Source: an uncultured Prevotella sp. (GTDB taxonomy: Bacteria; Bacteroidota; Bacteroidia; Bacteroidales; Bacteroidaceae). From it: DNA of 29,039 nucleotides. Below are positions 1-7,294 of the stretch, piece after piece; position 1 is the stretch's first letter, and every line of letters begins with the position of its first letter. A program made the translations under genes and the position numbers. The stretch lies in NCBI GenBank assembly GCA_900540375.1, contig UQFS01000040.1:1-29039 (forward strand), written 5' to 3'. The notes beneath the pieces were generated by a model. The model ran no database searches and was not told where the DNA came from. It was given only the letters and a program-made list of their open reading frames with translations.

Positions 1-64
1 TCTTACATTATCTGACTTGGACCAAATAAGGGACTTTTTAAAGTGGACTCATTTATGGACTATA

Positions 65-120
65 GAAAAAGCCATGAATGACTTCCAGATATAATATGGT
101 GTGTCATTCATGGCTTTTTC
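65..120. terminator. Bidirectional hairpin terminator downstream of the DedA gene
   Basis: An 18-base arm at 65-82 is perfectly complementary to 103-120, with a 20-base loop. The arms begin with a run of A and end with a run of T, so the hairpin is followed by a U-tract in either direction. It lies about 35 bases past the stop of the minus-strand DedA gene and probably ends the glnS-TPR-DedA operon. It may also serve a plus-strand gene left of the window. Confidence 0.85.
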
Positions 121-155
121 GTATCCACCTTGTGAAACCACAAGTACCGTATCGA

Positions 156-797
156 CTAATCTTCTGTTTTGATTTTCTTTCTCCGCATAATCAAGCTTTT
201 TGCGAGGAAATAGAGGAAGGCTACAGCAGCAAGGGAGCAGATGACCACCTTGATGTATTCGCCGTATTCCATGATCTTATCGTTGAGCATCTCTTCCGGA
301 ACCATCGTGTGGAGATACCATCCGAGCGCAGCAAGAATGCAATTCCAACAGCCGGATCCCAAGGTCGTATAGAGAATAAATTTCCAAAATGTCATTTTGG
401 AGAGTCCTGCAGGAATGGAGATGAGATGGCGGATGCCGGGAATGAGCCGGCCGGTGATGGTAGCCACCATACCATGATCATTGAAATAGTTTTCACTCTT
501 CTCCACCTTTTTCTGATTCAGCATACAGAAGTGACCCCAACGGCTGTTGGCGAAGCGATAGATGATTGGGCGGCCAAGATAGTAGCCTGCCAGATAGTTG
601 ATTGTGGCACCGCAGTCTGCTCCTATAGTCGCGAAGAGAATGACAAGCCAAATGTCGAGATTACCGGCAGTAGAGTGGTAGGCAGCGGGGGCTACCACCA
701 ACTCAGACGGCACCGGAATGACCGTACTCTCAAGCAACATCAGCAGGAAAACCGTCCCATAGTTGAGGTTTCCGAGAAGCGAAGATAAAAAGTTCAT
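156..797 (-). CDS. DedA family membrane protein (SNARE-associated/VTT domain)
   Basis: The 213-residue protein is hydrophobic with a short basic C-terminal tail. It carries the DedA-family features: an early TM helix followed by the ESTVIPVPSE segment (about residues 23-32), a central GADCGATINYLAGYYLGR-type segment, and the F/GRLIPGIRHLISIPAG motif (about residues 115-131) with its conserved arginines and GxRxxxxxPAG pattern. Proteins of this family are inner-membrane lipid or undecaprenyl-phosphate transporters/flippases needed for envelope homeostasis; which lipid this one moves cannot be told from sequence. The ATG at 797 lies 43 bases after the stop of the upstream TPR gene, so it is the last gene of the glnS-TPR-DedA operon. 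Length is normal for the family. Confidence 0.9.
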   Translation of the reverse strand: MNFLSSLLGNLNYGTVFLLMLLESTVIPVPSELVVAPAAYHSTAGNLDIWLVILFATIGADCGATINYLAGYYLGRPIIYRFANSRWGHFCMLNQKKVEKSENYFNDHGMVATITGRLIPGIRHLISIPAGLSKMTFWKFILYTTLGSGCWNCILAALGWYLHTMVPEEMLNDKIMEYGEYIKVVICSLAAVAFLYFLAKSLIMRRKKIKTED

Positions 798-840
798 AAT
801 GTCGTTTCTTGCGTTATGTATTTGTCAATCGTTATTTTCG

Positions 841-2295
841 TCAGTCTTTCAGCTCTTCATACGGCACTGCGCCCATCCGAGGATGCTGCAGGGCATAAGC
901 GTAATAGTCGACAGCGCTCAATTCTTGCGGAAACATGGTAGCAAGAAACGAGGTAGCAGCCTCGGGATCAAGCTCCACGGTGCGTTTCAAATCAGCGAGA
1001 AAAGACTGGCGATCGCCTAACTCATGGTCGCACAGCGTGATAAACGCCCAACCACCGGACCACGATCCTTTGTCGACATGGTCCACGATTTTGAGATATT
1101 GCTCACGGGCATAGCGGATGTATCCGCATTCATAGGCAGCGTAGGCCACGAGCATGGTGACTTGGTCAAGGTTGTCGCCGGCTGAGGACAGCGCCTGACC
1201 AAAGCACCGCATGGCAGCACTTACTTGATTTTGTTTCAGAAAAAGGAATCCGCGCATGACATCCAATTCGGCTTGGGTCGCCCCTTGGCTTTCTTTGATC
1301 TTTTCAAGGCATTGCAGCGCTTCAGCATACTTGCCGTCGCCGGAGAGCTGATTGAATTTCTGCCGTAGGATTTCTATGCGGTTGATGCTCTGCGGCGGGC
1401 AAAGCTGCTCAGCTCTGCTGAGAGCCTCAATCGCTTTCTTGCGGTCGTTCTGGGCCATATAGACCGTCGCCATACCCATGTCCCCGGCTTCGTTGAGCGG
1501 CTGCAGCGTCTTGAAGCGCTGATAGTATTTCAGCGCCTCGTCGTAGTTGCCCAACTGCACGAGTCCGTTGGCCTTATTGAGCACTGCGTCGAAATCGTCG
1601 GGGTCGATGGCCAGCGAGAAGTCGCTGCTCTCAATACTGGCCTGCAGATGGTGCTGGGCAAACTGCAGTGAGGCGAGTTGGTTCCAATAGCCGTTGGCAT
1701 AGGGATCCTCGTCGATAAGGTGGTTGAAGATGTGCTCACTGCGCCGGAAGTCGCCTTGTTCCATGGCAATACGCCCTTGCAACTCTTTATAATCCAACGA
1801 ATCGGTGTCAGAACTTTTGGCAAGCCAGTATTTGGTCTGCTTGATACAGGAATAGTCAGCAAAGAGCGTGGCGACATCGAGATAGTAGTCCTCGAGATCG
1901 TCTTCGTCGACCTCAGCCTCTTTCTCCTCCAAATATTTATCCGCCTCCTGGACCTTGCCGTCAGCGATGAGAATCTCCGCGATGGTGTAGAAATAGTCCA
2001 GATCCTCCTTGTCGCTGATCTGATGGGCATAGGCGAAAGCCTCCTGCGCATTGCCATTGACAAGAATGGCGTAGCGGGCGCGGAAAGCTAAAGGATGCAA
2101 GGATCCCGGAAACATATCGATGGTTTTGTCGATTGTCTCCAAAGACTCTTGCGTCCTTCCGTGATAAAAATAATATTCAGCAATATCGGTCAAGTCGTCA
2201 GCGTCCATGAAGGGGAAGCTGCCCTTGCTGCGTACAGCCTCAAACTTTCGGAGCATCCCCTTGAACTCTTTGCTTCGATAGAAATTATCGCTCAA
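841..2295 (-). CDS. Tetratricopeptide repeat protein
   Basis: The 484-residue protein has no signal peptide or membrane segment and is built of helical TPR-like repeats through most of its length. Clear examples are AEYYFYHGRTQESLETIDKT near residue 40, a repeat with ALNKANGLVQLGNYDEALKYYQR in the middle, and FLFLKQNQVSAAMRCFGQAL near residue 350. It is acidic. Such proteins are protein-protein interaction scaffolds; no partner is apparent. The only start near the upstream gene is TTG at 2295, 21 bases after the glnS stop and about 11 bases after AAGGA. An ATG at 2256 is the alternative and would shorten the protein by 13 residues. It is the second gene of the glnS operon. Confidence 0.8.
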   Translation of the reverse strand: MSDNFYRSKEFKGMLRKFEAVRSKGSFPFMDADDLTDIAEYYFYHGRTQESLETIDKTIDMFPGSLHPLAFRARYAILVNGNAQEAFAYAHQISDKEDLDYFYTIAEILIADGKVQEADKYLEEKEAEVDEDDLEDYYLDVATLFADYSCIKQTKYWLAKSSDTDSLDYKELQGRIAMEQGDFRRSEHIFNHLIDEDPYANGYWNQLASLQFAQHHLQASIESSDFSLAIDPDDFDAVLNKANGLVQLGNYDEALKYYQRFKTLQPLNEAGDMGMATVYMAQNDRKKAIEALSRAEQLCPPQSINRIEILRQKFNQLSGDGKYAEALQCLEKIKESQGATQAELDVMRGFLFLKQNQVSAAMRCFGQALSSAGDNLDQVTMLVAYAAYECGYIRYAREQYLKIVDHVDKGSWSGGWAFITLCDHELGDRQSFLADLKRTVELDPEAATSFLATMFPQELSAVDYYAYALQHPRMGAVPYEELKD

Positions 2296-2316
2296 TCGTG
2301 TATATTCCTTCTTTGG

Positions 2317-4038
2317 TTATTTCTTACTCTGTTTGGCCCACGTGTCCTTGAGTCCCACGGTCTTGTTGTAAACTGGTGCGGCCTCAGTGCCGTCGGGGTC
2401 AGCCATGAAGTATCCGATGCGCTGGAACTGGAGATACTGTCCCGGCTTCATCTTGGCGGCATAGTCCTCGACATAGCAGTTGTCATGAACGTGCAGAGAG
2501 TTTGGATTCAGCAGCTCATGGAAGTCGCGCTCATCAGCGGATGGATTCTCCACGCTGAAGAGTCGGTCATACTTTCTGACCTCAGCCTTGACACAGTGGT
2601 CTGCGCTCACCCAGTGGAGTGTGCCCTTGACCTTACGGTTGGCACCCGGCATTCCGCTCTTGCTGTCGGGGTCATAGGTGGCCTCGATCTCGATGATGTT
2701 GCCGTCAGCGTCTTTCTTGCATCCGGTGCACATCACGATGTAAGCATTCTTCAAACGCACCTCTTTGTCCGGTGTCATGCGGAAGAACTTCTTGGGGGCA
2801 TCCTCCATGAAGTCCTCACGCTCAATCCACAGGTTGCGGGTGAAGGTGATGGTGTGTGTGCCGGCCCGCTCGTCCTCAGGATTGTTGACAGCCTCCATCT
2901 CCTCGCTCTGTCCTTCGGGATAGTTAGTGATGACCAGCTTCACGGGATCAAGAACGGCCGAGACTCGTGTGGCGCGCTTGTTAAGGTCGTCGCGGACGGC
3001 GGCCTCCAAGAGAGCCATGTCGTTGAGAGCGTCGAACTTGGTGTAGCCGATCGACTTGATGAAGTTCTTGATCGACTCAGACGAATAGCCACGACGGCGC
3101 ATGCCACAGAGTGTCGGCATACGGGGATCGTCCCAACCGTTGACGAGATGCTCGTCGACAAGGGTGTGGAGCTTGCGCTTCGACATCACGGTATAGGTGA
3201 GGTTGAGCCGGTTGAACTCGATCTGCCGCGGGCGGAAGTCGTTGAGCCCTTGAGCGGCTGTACCGTCATACTCTTTGAGGAAGTCGATGAACTTGTCGTA
3301 GAGCGGGCGGTGAGGCACAAACTCCAGCGTGCAGATGGAGTGGGTGACGCCCTCGAAATAGTCGCTCTGTCCGTGGGCGAAGTCATACATCGGATAGCAG
3401 TGCCACGTGGTACCGGTGCGGTGATGTGGAATCTGAATGATGCGGTACATGATCGGATCACGGAAGTGCATGTTCGGGTTAGCCATGTCGAGCTTGGCTC
3501 TGAGCACCATAGATCCCTCGACGGCCTCGGGTGTATTCATCTGCTGGAACAGACGCAGGTTTTCCTCCACGGGGCGGTCGCGATAAGGACTGGCAACACC
3601 CGGAGTGGTCGGCGTGCCCTTCTGCCCGGCAATCTGCTCAGCGGTCTGCTCGTCGACATAGGCATGCCCTTGCTTGATCATCCAAATGGCAAAATCCCAA
3701 AGCTTCTGGAAATAATCCGAGGCATAATAGATGTGTCCCCAGTGGAAGCCGAGCCACTTGATATCGTTGAGAATATTTTCCATATACTCCGTGTTCTCTT
3801 TCGAGGGGTTGGTGTCGTCGAACCGCAGGTTGCAGACGCCATTGAACTCCTCGGCCACGCCGAAGTCCATACAGATGGCTTTGGCGTGTCCGATATGCAG
3901 ATAGCCGTTGGGCTCTGGGGGAAAGCGTGTCTGTATGCGTCCTCCGTTTTTACCATTGGCCAAATCCTCCTTGACGAATTGCTCCACGAAACTCAAGCTA
4001 TGTTTCTCTTCGCTGTTCTCAGTCTTACTATTTTCCAT
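2317..4038 (-). CDS. glnS: Glutaminyl-tRNA synthetase
   Basis: This class I aminoacyl-tRNA synthetase charges tRNA-Gln with glutamine in the cytoplasm. The 573-residue protein has FPPEPNGYLHIGHAKA with HIGH at residues 48-51 and the KMSKS-equivalent VMSKR at 284-288. The RFDDTNP segment near residue 72 is typical of GlnRS/GluRS. The C-terminal half, with segments such as RTTFTRNLWIE-like HTITFTRNLWIE, is the beta-barrel anticodon-binding region of the bacterial GlnRS type. I chose the ATG at 4038. A longer frame starting with TTG at 4068 would begin inside the -7 promoter box and is unlikely. It is the first gene of an operon with the TPR and DedA genes. Confidence 0.97.
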   Translation of the reverse strand: MENSKTENSEEKHSLSFVEQFVKEDLANGKNGGRIQTRFPPEPNGYLHIGHAKAICMDFGVAEEFNGVCNLRFDDTNPSKENTEYMENILNDIKWLGFHWGHIYYASDYFQKLWDFAIWMIKQGHAYVDEQTAEQIAGQKGTPTTPGVASPYRDRPVEENLRLFQQMNTPEAVEGSMVLRAKLDMANPNMHFRDPIMYRIIQIPHHRTGTTWHCYPMYDFAHGQSDYFEGVTHSICTLEFVPHRPLYDKFIDFLKEYDGTAAQGLNDFRPRQIEFNRLNLTYTVMSKRKLHTLVDEHLVNGWDDPRMPTLCGMRRRGYSSESIKNFIKSIGYTKFDALNDMALLEAAVRDDLNKRATRVSAVLDPVKLVITNYPEGQSEEMEAVNNPEDERAGTHTITFTRNLWIEREDFMEDAPKKFFRMTPDKEVRLKNAYIVMCTGCKKDADGNIIEIEATYDPDSKSGMPGANRKVKGTLHWVSADHCVKAEVRKYDRLFSVENPSADERDFHELLNPNSLHVHDNCYVEDYAAKMKPGQYLQFQRIGYFMADPDGTEAAPVYNKTVGLKDTWAKQSKK

Positions 4039-4065
4039 AATTACAATGATACTTTTTTCTTGGTG

Positions 4066-4073
4066 CAAAGATA
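4066..4073 (-). promoter_or_regulatory. -7 promoter box of the glnS operon
   Basis: Read on the minus strand the sequence is TATCTTTG followed by CA, a perfect match to the Bacteroidetes TAnnTTTG -7 box. It lies 28 bases upstream of the glnS ATG. No clear TTTG -33 box is seen at the expected spacing. Confidence 0.75.
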
Positions 4074-4135
4074 ATCATTTTCTATAGATTTTCATTACTC
4101 GAAATAAAATTTATCGAGATAAAAACAAAAAAACA

Positions 4136-4167
4136 TTTGCAAATATCAATAAAAAGGATTAACTTTG
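4136..4167 (+). promoter_or_regulatory. Orphan plus-strand promoter (TTTG-20-TAACTTTG)
   Basis: TTTG at 4136-4139 and TAACTTTG at 4160-4167 are separated by exactly 20 bases, an ideal Bacteroidetes promoter. No plus-strand coding sequence follows before 5591; mltG lies on the opposite strand. It appears to serve the short hairpin-ended transcript listed next. Confidence 0.75.
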
Positions 4168-4173
4168 CACTCG

Positions 4174-4270
4174 TTATCCTGAATACAATCTTTTTACCTT
4201 AGAGAAAGACTAATACCTATTGAGGATTGATGGCACTCGCTGTGAAGCGGGTGCCATTGTTTATATATAT
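4174..4270 (+). ncRNA. Candidate small RNA, about 95 nt
   Basis: A transcript starting about 7 bases after the -7 box would run to a hairpin at 4230-4257. That hairpin has 12-base arms, a GTGA loop and one T-G wobble, and is followed by a T-rich stretch. The segment has no open frame of note. It lies between the glnS promoter (minus) and the 3' end of mltG (minus), so it is not a leader of any visible gene. I cannot assign it to a known RNA family. Ends are inferred from the promoter and hairpin only. Confidence 0.5.
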
Positions 4271-4344
4271 CCTTTTGTATATACTCTTTTGATTCTCTCT
4301 TCACCGTTTTCCCATCGTCCAAACATTGCTGAAACGGCATAAAA

Positions 4345-4368
4345 AAGACGGCTCTTGCGAGTCGTCTT
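4345..4368 (-). terminator. Terminator of mltG
   Basis: Arms of 10 bases (AAGACGGCTC and GAGTCGTCTT, one G-T wobble) surround a TTGC loop. On the minus strand the stem is followed by six T residues. It lies 25 bases beyond the mltG stop. Confidence 0.85.
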
Positions 4369-4393
4369 CTATTGTCATATTCCTATCTGGTGC

Positions 4394-5437
4394 TTATTTG
4401 ATGCCTCTGCTGTTGAGGGCGGCGGCATAGCGCTTGGCGTTGGCCAGATGCTCCTCATAGGTTCTTGCAAAGCAGTGGGTGCCGCTGAAGTCCTCGTTGG
4501 CGCACATATAGAGATAGTCGTGATGCTTCATGTTCAGCACTGCGTCGATACCGGCCACAGAGGGGATGCGGATAGGCCCCGGGGGCAGTCCGGGATTGCG
4601 GTAGGTGTTGTAGGGGCTGTTGATCGACAGCAGGTTGTTGTAGATGCGCTTAAGTCCGAATTGTTTCCAAGCGAACTTGATCGTCGGGTCGGCCTGTAAC
4701 GGCATGCCCTCGGGATATTTGGCATTACGCAGCATCAGTCGGTTGTAGTACATACCGGCGATCATTGGCTTCTCACCATTGTTGGCGGTCTCCTCGTCGA
4801 CGATGCTGGCCAGCGTTGTCACCTGTATGGGGTCGAGACGCAGGGCATTGGCCTTGGCCATGCGGTCGTCATCCCAAAAGAGATGGTTCTCTTTCTGCAT
4901 GCGCTTCATCAGCCCGTCGACCGAGATATTCCAATAGATGTCGTAGGTGTTGGGGATGAACAGCGCGGCGATGGTGGCCGTGTCATAGCCGTATTGCTTG
5001 CAGAAGGCCTCGTCGGTGAAGTCCTGGGCCAGCGTGGCGCTGTCGGCCATGAGTTTCTCACCGAGCTCTCCTGCCAAATCCTGCATGGTTCTGACGCTGG
5101 GCACTGTGAGGCTCAACGGCTCCTGCATTCCGTTCTTGAAATGACGGAAGACAACCAGTGCGCCCATGCCCGGCTTGAGGGCGTAGCGGCCCGTGCGCAC
5201 ATGCGTGGTGAGCTTGCTGTGGCGGGCCAGTGCGCAGAAGGCATGATAGCAATGCCGTTGAGAAATGGGCTCCACCTTGTTTAATAAGGAGTCGAAATTG
5301 TCGTCCTGGTCGATATAGACATACTTGGTGCCGCCTTGGCCGGTGAACGACGTAAAGAAGTAATAATATCCAATTCCGAACAGCACGACCAGACAGGCCA
5401 CGGCCGGAAGGATGTATTTTTTCAATTCTCTTGTCAT
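4394..5437 (-). CDS. mltG: Endolytic murein transglycosylase MltG (YceG-like)
   Basis: MltG cleaves nascent peptidoglycan glycan strands at the membrane, acting as a terminase during wall synthesis. The 347-residue protein has a short cytoplasmic N-terminus, one membrane anchor (about residues 8-28), a periplasmic LysM-like part, and the YceG domain. That domain carries LASIVDEETANNGEK with the presumed catalytic glutamate E216 in EETA, then GMYYNRL, LQADPTIKFA, SPYNTYRNPGLPPGPI and a C-terminal HCFARTYEEH. I chose the ATG at 5437 (MTRELKKYILP). The frame stays open to 5545, but the -7 box lies in that extension, so the longer start is not credible. It appears monocistronic, with promoter and terminator immediately around it. 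Confidence 0.95.
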   Translation of the reverse strand: MTRELKKYILPAVACLVVLFGIGYYYFFTSFTGQGGTKYVYIDQDDNFDSLLNKVEPISQRHCYHAFCALARHSKLTTHVRTGRYALKPGMGALVVFRHFKNGMQEPLSLTVPSVRTMQDLAGELGEKLMADSATLAQDFTDEAFCKQYGYDTATIAALFIPNTYDIYWNISVDGLMKRMQKENHLFWDDDRMAKANALRLDPIQVTTLASIVDEETANNGEKPMIAGMYYNRLMLRNAKYPEGMPLQADPTIKFAWKQFGLKRIYNNLLSINSPYNTYRNPGLPPGPIRIPSVAGIDAVLNMKHHDYLYMCANEDFSGTHCFARTYEEHLANAKRYAAALNSRGIK

Positions 5438-5464
5438 AGTAACTAATCTGTTAAAAAGACGGTG

Positions 5465-5495
5465 CAAAGATACAGCAAAACACTGAATTGGCAAA
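5465..5495 (-). promoter_or_regulatory. Promoter of mltG
   Basis: On the minus strand TTTG (5495-5492) and TATCTTTG (5472-5465) are 19 bases apart, a good Bacteroidetes promoter. The -7 box is 27 bases upstream of the chosen mltG start. Confidence 0.8.
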
Positions 5496-5577
5496 ACTTT
5501 TAAGATATAACATCGTTGCGAAGAAAAAAAATTGAATAATTTCACGGTGCAAAGAGATATGTTATCACGAAAATGAT

Positions 5578-5585
5578 TATCTTTG
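5578..5585 (+). promoter_or_regulatory. -7 box immediately before the CBM20 gene
   Basis: TATCTTTG, followed by CA, ends five bases before the ATG at 5591. If active, the transcript would start at or next to the start codon, giving a nearly leaderless mRNA. No clear -33 box is present. An in-frame ATG at 5573 precedes the box and cannot be the start if this promoter is used. Confidence 0.6.
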
Positions 5586-5590
5586 CAAGC

Positions 5591-6367
5591 ATGAAGATGT
5601 CATTCCAAATCGAATACCGGGCTCCGTTCGGGCAGTCCATGCACCTCTGTGTGACCTACTACAATGCAGAGATGCATCATCGTGCCCACAATCTGCTTAT
5701 GCACACCGGCGACGGCAGCACGTGGACGGTGGAGACCAGCAGCATGATGCTCTCGCATTTCCCCATCTCTTATTTGGAATATCACTATCAGGTCGAGGAT
5801 GATCACGGAAAATGCATCCGGAAGGAGTGGAGTGGCGTACCGCGCGTCTACGCCATCGACGATTCTAAGAACTACATCTTCCAGGACCAGTGGCGCGACC
5901 TCTCGCTGCAGCACTATCTGTTTCGCTGGACCAAGCAGCCGCTGGCTTATCTCAAAAACACGCCCTTCTTCGACCGCTCCATCGTGTTTCGTGTCTCGGC
6001 ACCGCATATCAAGAGCTATCAGCGTGTGGCGCTGCTCGGGAGCGAAGCCCCCCTGGGCGCGTGGAATGTGAAGCATCCATTGCCCATGTACTATATTGGC
6101 GACGGCGACTGGTTGCTCTCGATCAACGCATACGCCTTGCGCTTGCCACTGGAATATAAATATGTTGTGATCAATGACGAGACCCACGATGTCGTGGAGT
6201 GGGAAAAAGGCGAGAACCGACAGACTAAGCTCAAGCGGCTGGAGTGGGGGGAGCAGCTCATCCTCCATGGCGGCAACCTGCGGACGGATTGCGAACTCGT
6301 CTGCCATGACGATTATTTCAATAAGGATAACACTATTGCACATGAAATTCGAGAGTTATATATTTGA
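5591..6367 (+). CDS. Tandem CBM20 starch-binding protein, resembling the N-terminus of Bacteroidetes 4-alpha-glucanotransferase without its GH77 domain
   Basis: The 258-residue protein begins MKMSFQIEYRAPFG, like the N-terminus of DPE2-type 4-alpha-glucanotransferases (MalQ) of Bacteroidetes as I recall them. Residues 1-110 look like a degenerate first CBM20. Residues 128-215 form a clearer second one, with FRVSAP, the LGAW signature (155-158), W174, EYKYVV (188-193) and EWEKGENR (203-210). There is no signal peptide, so it should be cytoplasmic, possibly binding glycogen. Full-length relatives are near 900 residues, with a GH77 domain after these modules; here the frame ends where that domain would begin. 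The next gene starts inside its last 26 bases. It may be a free-standing glycogen-binding protein or the remnant of a deletion. The domain call is firm; the function is open. Confidence 0.75.
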   Translation: MKMSFQIEYRAPFGQSMHLCVTYYNAEMHHRAHNLLMHTGDGSTWTVETSSMMLSHFPISYLEYHYQVEDDHGKCIRKEWSGVPRVYAIDDSKNYIFQDQWRDLSLQHYLFRWTKQPLAYLKNTPFFDRSIVFRVSAPHIKSYQRVALLGSEAPLGAWNVKHPLPMYYIGDGDWLLSINAYALRLPLEYKYVVINDETHDVVEWEKGENRQTKLKRLEWGEQLILHGGNLRTDCELVCHDDYFNKDNTIAHEIRELYI

Positions 6368-6983
6368 TTTAGACGGAACATTGATAGAATCATTACGGGA
6401 CTTAAAGGAAAGCTGCAACTATGCGCTCCAAAGCTGTGACATGCCGCCCCGTACACTTGAGGAGGTGAGAATGTTTGTAGGTAACGGAGTGAAGAAGCTC
6501 ATGGAGCGTGCTGTACCCGACGGACTCGCCAATCCTCGCTTCGAAGAGGTTTACGCCATCTTCCGTCAGCACTACCTTCACCACAATCTCGACCACACGG
6601 CTCCCTATCCCGGAATCATGGAGATGCTCGCCACCCTGCAGGCCAATGGTAAGGCTGTGGCTGTGGTCAGCAACAAGTTCTACGCTGCCACGCAGCAACT
6701 GGTTCACCACTTCTTCTCCGACTATGTCTCGGTGGCCATCGGCGAGCGCGAGGACATCAAGAAGAAACCAGCTCCCGACACTGTGATGGAGGCGCTCCGC
6801 CAGCTCCATAAGCCCGTCTCCACTGCAGTTTACATCGGTGACAGCGACGTCGACATCGACACGGCAAAGAACTGTGGCATGCCCTGTATCAGCGTCCTGT
6901 GGGGATTCCGCGACAAACCCTTTCTCATCGACCACGGTGCCACCACCTTTGCCGCCACTCCGGCTGACATCCTGAATATCTGA
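6342..6983 (+). CDS. HAD-superfamily phosphatase, phosphoglycolate phosphatase-like
   Basis: The 213-residue protein has the complete HAD-IA set: nucleophile motif FDLDGT (D9, D11), motif II VVSN with S110, the lysine of KKKPAPD (K142) and GDSDVDID with D167 and D171. A helical cap follows motif I, as in phosphoglycolate phosphatase and beta-phosphoglucomutase relatives; the substrate cannot be fixed from sequence. I chose the ATG at 6342 because it places motif I at the usual distance from the N-terminus. This start overlaps the end of the CBM20 gene by 26 bases in another frame, implying translational coupling and one transcript. Three short tandem repeats begin at its stop codon. Confidence 0.9.
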   Translation: MKFESYIFDLDGTLIESLRDLKESCNYALQSCDMPPRTLEEVRMFVGNGVKKLMERAVPDGLANPRFEEVYAIFRQHYLHHNLDHTAPYPGIMEMLATLQANGKAVAVVSNKFYAATQQLVHHFFSDYVSVAIGEREDIKKKPAPDTVMEALRQLHKPVSTAVYIGDSDVDIDTAKNCGMPCISVLWGFRDKPFLIDHGATTFAATPADILNI

Positions 6984-7015
6984 TGAGTATATGATGAGTA
7001 TATAATTGAGTATAT
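6982..7015 (+). repeat. Three short tandem repeats at the stop codon of the HAD gene
   Basis: GATGAGTATAT occurs twice in direct succession (6982-6992, 6993-7003), followed by AATTGAGTATAT (7004-7015). The first unit overlaps the TGA stop of the HAD gene. Confidence 0.8.
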
Positions 7016-7042
7016 GATTTGCACCGATTTTGATTCTCCGTG

Positions 7043-7074
7043 CAAAGTTACAGCACAATCTCTCTGCATCCAAA
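7043..7074 (-). promoter_or_regulatory. Antisense promoter facing into the HAD gene
   Basis: On the minus strand TTTG (7074-7071) and TAACTTTG (7050-7043) are separated by exactly 20 bases. A transcript would start near 7036 and run antisense through the HAD and CBM20 genes. No minus-strand gene is credible there. Confidence 0.55.
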
Positions 7075-7152
7075 TCTCAGCGTTTTATTGCAGTTAAAAT
7101 CTATTAATAACGGAGCGCAAACATCATTTTTGCCTACCACGCTGAAATTCTT

Positions 7153-7179
7153 ATACGCTTCCCCGCATCGGGGGCGTAT
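7153..7179. other. Strong hairpin in the HAD-fldA intergenic region
   Basis: ATACGC (7153-7158) pairs with GCGTAT (7174-7179), and CCCCG (7161-7165) with CGGGG (7169-7173). There is a CAT loop and a two-base TT bulge on one side. It lacks a proper T-tract, so it may be a weak terminator of the upstream operon or a protein/RNA site. The rest of the 311-base gap holds the antisense promoter, the tandem repeats and the fldA promoter. Confidence 0.6.
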
Positions 7180-7217
7180 CCTATTTATTAGGTAGCTGGA
7201 AATCATGCGTTTTAGGT

Positions 7218-7249
7218 ATTGCGGCATCGGGGCATTCTTCGTAATTTTG
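7218..7249 (+). promoter_or_regulatory. Promoter of the flavodoxin gene
   Basis: TTG at 7219-7221 and TAATTTTG at 7242-7249 are 20 bases apart. The spacer contains GCATCGGGG (7224-7232), which also occurs in the upstream hairpin at 7165-7173, so it could be an operator. Transcription would start about 40 bases before the fldA ATG. Confidence 0.7.
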
Positions 7250-7294
7250 CAGCTGTAAAACGATAGCAAAACATAAACGTTAAATCTCAAAGAT

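Noticed and set aside
4039..4068. Longer glnS start (TTG at 4068)
   Set aside because: That codon lies within the -7 box, so a transcript from this promoter would not contain it.
2095..4074. 659-codon open frame on the plus strand
   Set aside because: It is antisense to glnS, whose synthetase motifs are intact; the antisense translation shows no domain and is rich in biased residues. Shadow of a GC-patterned gene.
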